64,000 nucleotides of DNA from Oleispirillum sp963678075 (GTDB lineage: Bacteria; Pseudomonadota; Alphaproteobacteria; Rhodospirillales; Rhodospirillaceae). The position numbers were made by a program, and so were the translations under genes. Shown here piece after piece: positions 61,909 through 64,000 of this stretch. The notes under the pieces were generated by a model, which was not told the DNA's origin, ran no database searches, and worked only from the letters and a program-made list of their open reading frames with translations. The number at the start of each line of letters is the position of its first letter. Within the stretch, counting starts at the first letter, position 1. Location of the stretch: the NCBI GenBank assembly GCA_963678075.2, contig CAXXPK010000005.1:124001-188000 (forward strand), in the 5' to 3' direction.

Positions 61909-62508
61909 ATGTTCGAAATCCGCCTGAGCCGCATCACTTGGTTGCACCGGGTTCCCGCCGGGGTCAAGCTGTTGGTTCTGGCGCTGGCTGGCGCCGTGGT
62001 GTTTCTGACCGACGATCCGCGCGTCTTGGGCGGTTTTGTCGGCTTTGCCTTGGCGTTGCCTCTGCTGGCTTGGCTGCCGTTCGGTCCGGTGCTGCGGCAA
62101 ATTATTCCGGCGGCAATCCTGATCGCGGCGCTGGCGACGTTTCACGTCGCCCTGGGCGATCCCGGAACCGCCGCCTTGGTGGCGGCGCGCCTGGGTACGG
62201 TGATCCTGTTGGCGGTGGCTCTGACCTTGACCACCCGCGCCTCGGCGATGGTGGAGGCATTGGAAAGAGGCCTGACACCGCTTAGGTTCGTGGGGGTGTC
62301 GCCCGCCAAGGTGGGGTTGATGCTGTCGCTGGCGACCCGCTTCATTCCGGTGCTGTTCGCGCTGACCGCGGAAATCCGCGAGGCGCAGAAGGCTCGAGGG
62401 CTGGAAGGTAACGTGTTCGCGGTAGCGATGCCGCTGTTGGTGCGGACGCTGCGGATGGCCGACGATCTGGCCGAGGCGATCGCCGCCCGCGCCTACGACG
62501 GCGAGTGA
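61909..62508 (+). CDS. bioN: Biotin ECF transporter transmembrane (T) protein BioN
   Basis: The 199-residue membrane protein has about five helices and the T-component coupling motifs with Ala-Arg-Gly, EAQKARGLEG and AIAARAYDG. It links BioM to the BioY substrate binder. It lies four bases after bioM and overlaps the start region of bioY's leader. Confidence 0.9.
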   Translation: MFEIRLSRITWLHRVPAGVKLLVLALAGAVVFLTDDPRVLGGFVGFALALPLLAWLPFGPVLRQIIPAAILIAALATFHVALGDPGTAALVAARLGTVILLAVALTLTTRASAMVEALERGLTPLRFVGVSPAKVGLMLSLATRFIPVLFALTAEIREAQKARGLEGNVFAVAMPLLVRTLRMADDLAEAIAARAYDGE

Positions 62509-62525
62509 GGGGAAGGGAAAGCCGA

Positions 62526-63068
62526 ATGACGGTCAAGGACATGGTCTATGCCGCGCTGTTCGCGGCGCTGACGGCGGCCCTGGGGCTGTTGCCGATGGTC
62601 GTGGTGCCGGGCATTACCGCGCCGGTCACCGTGCAAAGTCTGGGCGTGATGCTCTCGGGTGGGGTGCCGGGGGCGAAACGTGGCGCCCTGGCGCAGGCGG
62701 TGTTCATGGCCCTGGTCGTCGCCGGTCTGCCGTTGCTGGCGGGCGGGCGCGGCGGTATCGGCATTTTCATTGGGCCGACCGGCGGTTTCGCGATCGGCTA
62801 TGTCCTGGGGGCGTTCGTTACCGGCTGGCTGACCGAGCGCCTGTGGGTCGGGTTGAACCTGCCGCGCGCCGCCCTTGCCTGTGTCGTCGGTGGCATCGGC
62901 ATGGTCTATCTGCTGGGGATTCCGTGGATGGGCGCGGTGGCGAGGATCGGGCTGGCCAAGGCGGCGATGGGGTCTCTGGTCTTTCTGCCCGGAGACTTGG
63001 TCAAGGCGGTGTTGGCCGCGATGGTGATCGTGGCGGTGAAAAAGGCGTACCCCATCATCAAGCGCTAG
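62526..63068 (+). CDS. bioY: Biotin-binding S component BioY
   Basis: The 180-residue protein has six helices and the BioY signatures TVQSLGVMLSGGVPGAKRG and GIFIGPTGGFAIGY, which line the biotin pocket. It starts MTVKDMVYAAL. The bioMNY operon ends here, with a terminator 60 bp on. Confidence 0.93.
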   Translation: MTVKDMVYAALFAALTAALGLLPMVVVPGITAPVTVQSLGVMLSGGVPGAKRGALAQAVFMALVVAGLPLLAGGRGGIGIFIGPTGGFAIGYVLGAFVTGWLTERLWVGLNLPRAALACVVGGIGMVYLLGIPWMGAVARIGLAKAAMGSLVFLPGDLVKAVLAAMVIVAVKKAYPIIKR

Positions 63069-63124
63069 ATCCCATTTTCAGGCATCGCGGCGTTGGGTTC
63101 CGTTTCCCGCGATCCGATACGCCG

Positions 63125-63163
63125 TCGGGCCAAGGCGGGGTGCGCCTTGGCCCGATCTATTTT
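63125..63163. terminator. Terminator between converging bioY and formamidase gene
   Basis: The stem TCGGGCCAAGGCG and CGCCTTGGCCCGA with a short loop is followed by TCTATTTTT on the plus strand, ending the bioMNY operon. Confidence 0.85.
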
Positions 63164-63183
63164 TGGTCAAGGGTGACGGTGGC

Positions 63184-63720
63184 TTACTTCGGCATCGAGC
63201 CGAGCTTGACGCCGTCCGGATAGTATTCCCACCCGTCGCGGATTTTGATCTTGGCGTCCCACGGCAGCTTGTACTTGCCCTCGGCCAGGTCGCGCACCCA
63301 GGTCAGGTAATTGGCGTGTTCGCCACCCGGCTTGCCGACATAGGCACGGCAGCCCAGGTTGAAAATGTTGTTTTCCAGCGCCCAATTTTCGCGGGCCTTA
63401 TCGACCAGACGCGGGAACAGCTCGGCGGTGACGCTTTCCCACGGATTGCGGTGGCCCTGCTGGATGACGTTGCCGTCGTAATTGCAGATCGTGCCCTCGC
63501 TGAAGTAATAGAACACCTCGTCATAGCTGGCCAGGTTGACGGCCAGGGTGTACATCAGGTCCAGACCGGGATATCCAGCCTTGGTGTTGTCGATGGTTCT
63601 GCAGATTTGATCGACCTGAACCTTGATGTCCTCTGGGGCGTGAATGACCGGCACCGGATATTGAATCAATGCGGTCAGCAAAGATTTTTCCCAAGAGCTT
63701 ACACTTCCAGTGCTGCCCAT
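63184..63720 (-). pseudogene. amiF: Formamidase gene with an in-frame deletion of its catalytic core
   Basis: The product (178 residues) starts MGSTGSVSSWEKSLLTALIQ and ends GVKLGSMPK. Residues 1-54 match the beginning of AmiF (TKAGYPGLDL), after which the sequence jumps to MYTLAVNLASYDEVFYYF, about residue 215 of the 334-residue family. The lost 160 residues include the FPEYS Glu, the Lys and the nucleophilic Cys of the triad, so there is no amidase activity. IS-A copy 3 lies 17 bp upstream of the start and separates it from any promoter. Confidence 0.82.
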
Positions 63721-63738
63721 GTCGGATGCTCCGTCTAG

Positions 63739-64000
63739 GCTCAGGACCCATTAAATTATTGTCAGGCAGATCGGCGGCTGATTCACTCATGGGAGGGAGG
63801 ACCCCATCCATGAGTGATCTGTTTTGGTTGTCAGAGAGGCAGTTGGCGAAGATCGAGCCGCATTTCCCGCTATCGCATGGCGTGCTGCGGGTTGATGATC
63901 GGCGAGTGATCAGCGGCATCGTTCATGTGATCCGCAACGGCTTACGGTGGCGAGATGCACCACCCGTCTATGGCCCCCACAAAACCCTCTATAATCGTTT
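63739..64000 (+). mobile_element. IS-A copy 3 (left part, runs off the window)
   Basis: The left terminal repeat GCTCAGGACCCATTAA is followed by sequence nearly identical to copy 1, including the region deleted in copy 2. It is flanked on the left by CTAG (63735-63738), the target. The first 64 codons of the transposase (from the ATG at 63810) are in view. It is the least changed left end of the three. Confidence 0.92.
63810..64000 (+). CDS. IS-A copy 3 transposase, first frame (partial)
   Basis: The partial first frame starts MSDLFWLSERQLAKIEPHF and matches copy 1 through HVIRNGLRWRDAPPVYG to the window end. The catalytic residues and frameshift site lie beyond the window. Confidence 0.88.
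   Translation, partial: MSDLFWLSERQLAKIEPHFPLSHGVLRVDDRRVISGIVHVIRNGLRWRDAPPVYGPHKTLYNR

Overview
The window looks like a chromosomal piece of a high-GC alphaproteobacterium, most likely of the Rhodospirillales. The grounds are a CO-dependent hydrogenase cluster in the Rhodospirillum rubrum gene order, the aerobic cobaltochelatase pair cobS-cobT, an alphaproteobacterial CheZ-like phosphatase, IalB, bioMNY and an aroK-aroB-corC-like block. No rRNA, plasmid or phage backbone is seen. Conserved housekeeping genes (pheST, lepA, rpmI, rplT, rpmB, aroKB, xerD, pepA) are intact, whereas accessory genes are often damaged by frameshifts, in-frame internal deletions or insertion sequences.

Layout. 1-7864 (minus): hydrogenase operon cooM-K-L-X-U-H, then hypA and the start of hypB. 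It encodes a membrane-bound, ion-pumping [NiFe] hydrogenase that in relatives couples CO oxidation to H2 evolution. The CO dehydrogenase genes are not in view. 8404-10798 (plus): remnant of a sodium-translocating malonate decarboxylase locus (madG frameshifted, madB cut off by an insertion sequence). 10783-12566: a complete IS5-type element (called IS-A here) abutting the 5' part of a second element (IS-B). 12628-20290: CheZ-like gene, rpmI-rplT, pheS-pheT, a divergent XRE regulator module with two palindromic operators, lepA. 20373-28820: tRNA-Ser, a deleted acetyltransferase gene, damaged dTDP-rhamnose genes rfbB and rfbD, a frameshifted sulfide:quinone-reductase-like flavoprotein gene, mntP and a YbaL/Kef-type antiporter. 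28897-35830: tRNA-Arg, a divergent AccA-like protein, methylmalonyl-CoA mutase with its chaperone meaB, CheZ and rpmB. 35866-39390 (minus): J-domain protein, cobS, cobT, which supply the cobalamin used by the mutase. 39752-44232: RHH protein, DUF2889, CBS and CorC-like proteins, aroB, aroK. 44422-52564: small membrane protein, secreted protein, xerD, gluQRS, HNH nuclease, dsbB, yqaA, a TauE/M17 mosaic, pepA. 52683-57635: the AmmeMemoRadiSam genes (amrS broken, amrB-amrA fused) and a Sua5/FAD-oxidase read-through fusion. 57577-60301: broken two-component genes, a deleted IS-A copy, the 3' part of IS-B with a passenger gene, and a HutP-like fragment. 60442-63720: ialB, tRNA-Leu, biotin uptake bioMNY, a formamidase gene lacking its catalytic core. 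63739-64000: a third IS-A copy leaving the window.

The main themes are anaerobic energy metabolism (CO/H2, malonate), propionate/methylmalonyl metabolism with aerobic-type cobalamin synthesis, and active genome decay. IS-A targets CTAG. One IS-B type transposase gene has been split at the same CTAG, with its halves about 48 kb apart and each next to the same end of a different IS-A copy. A roughly 100-bp repeat occurs at two convergent gene junctions.
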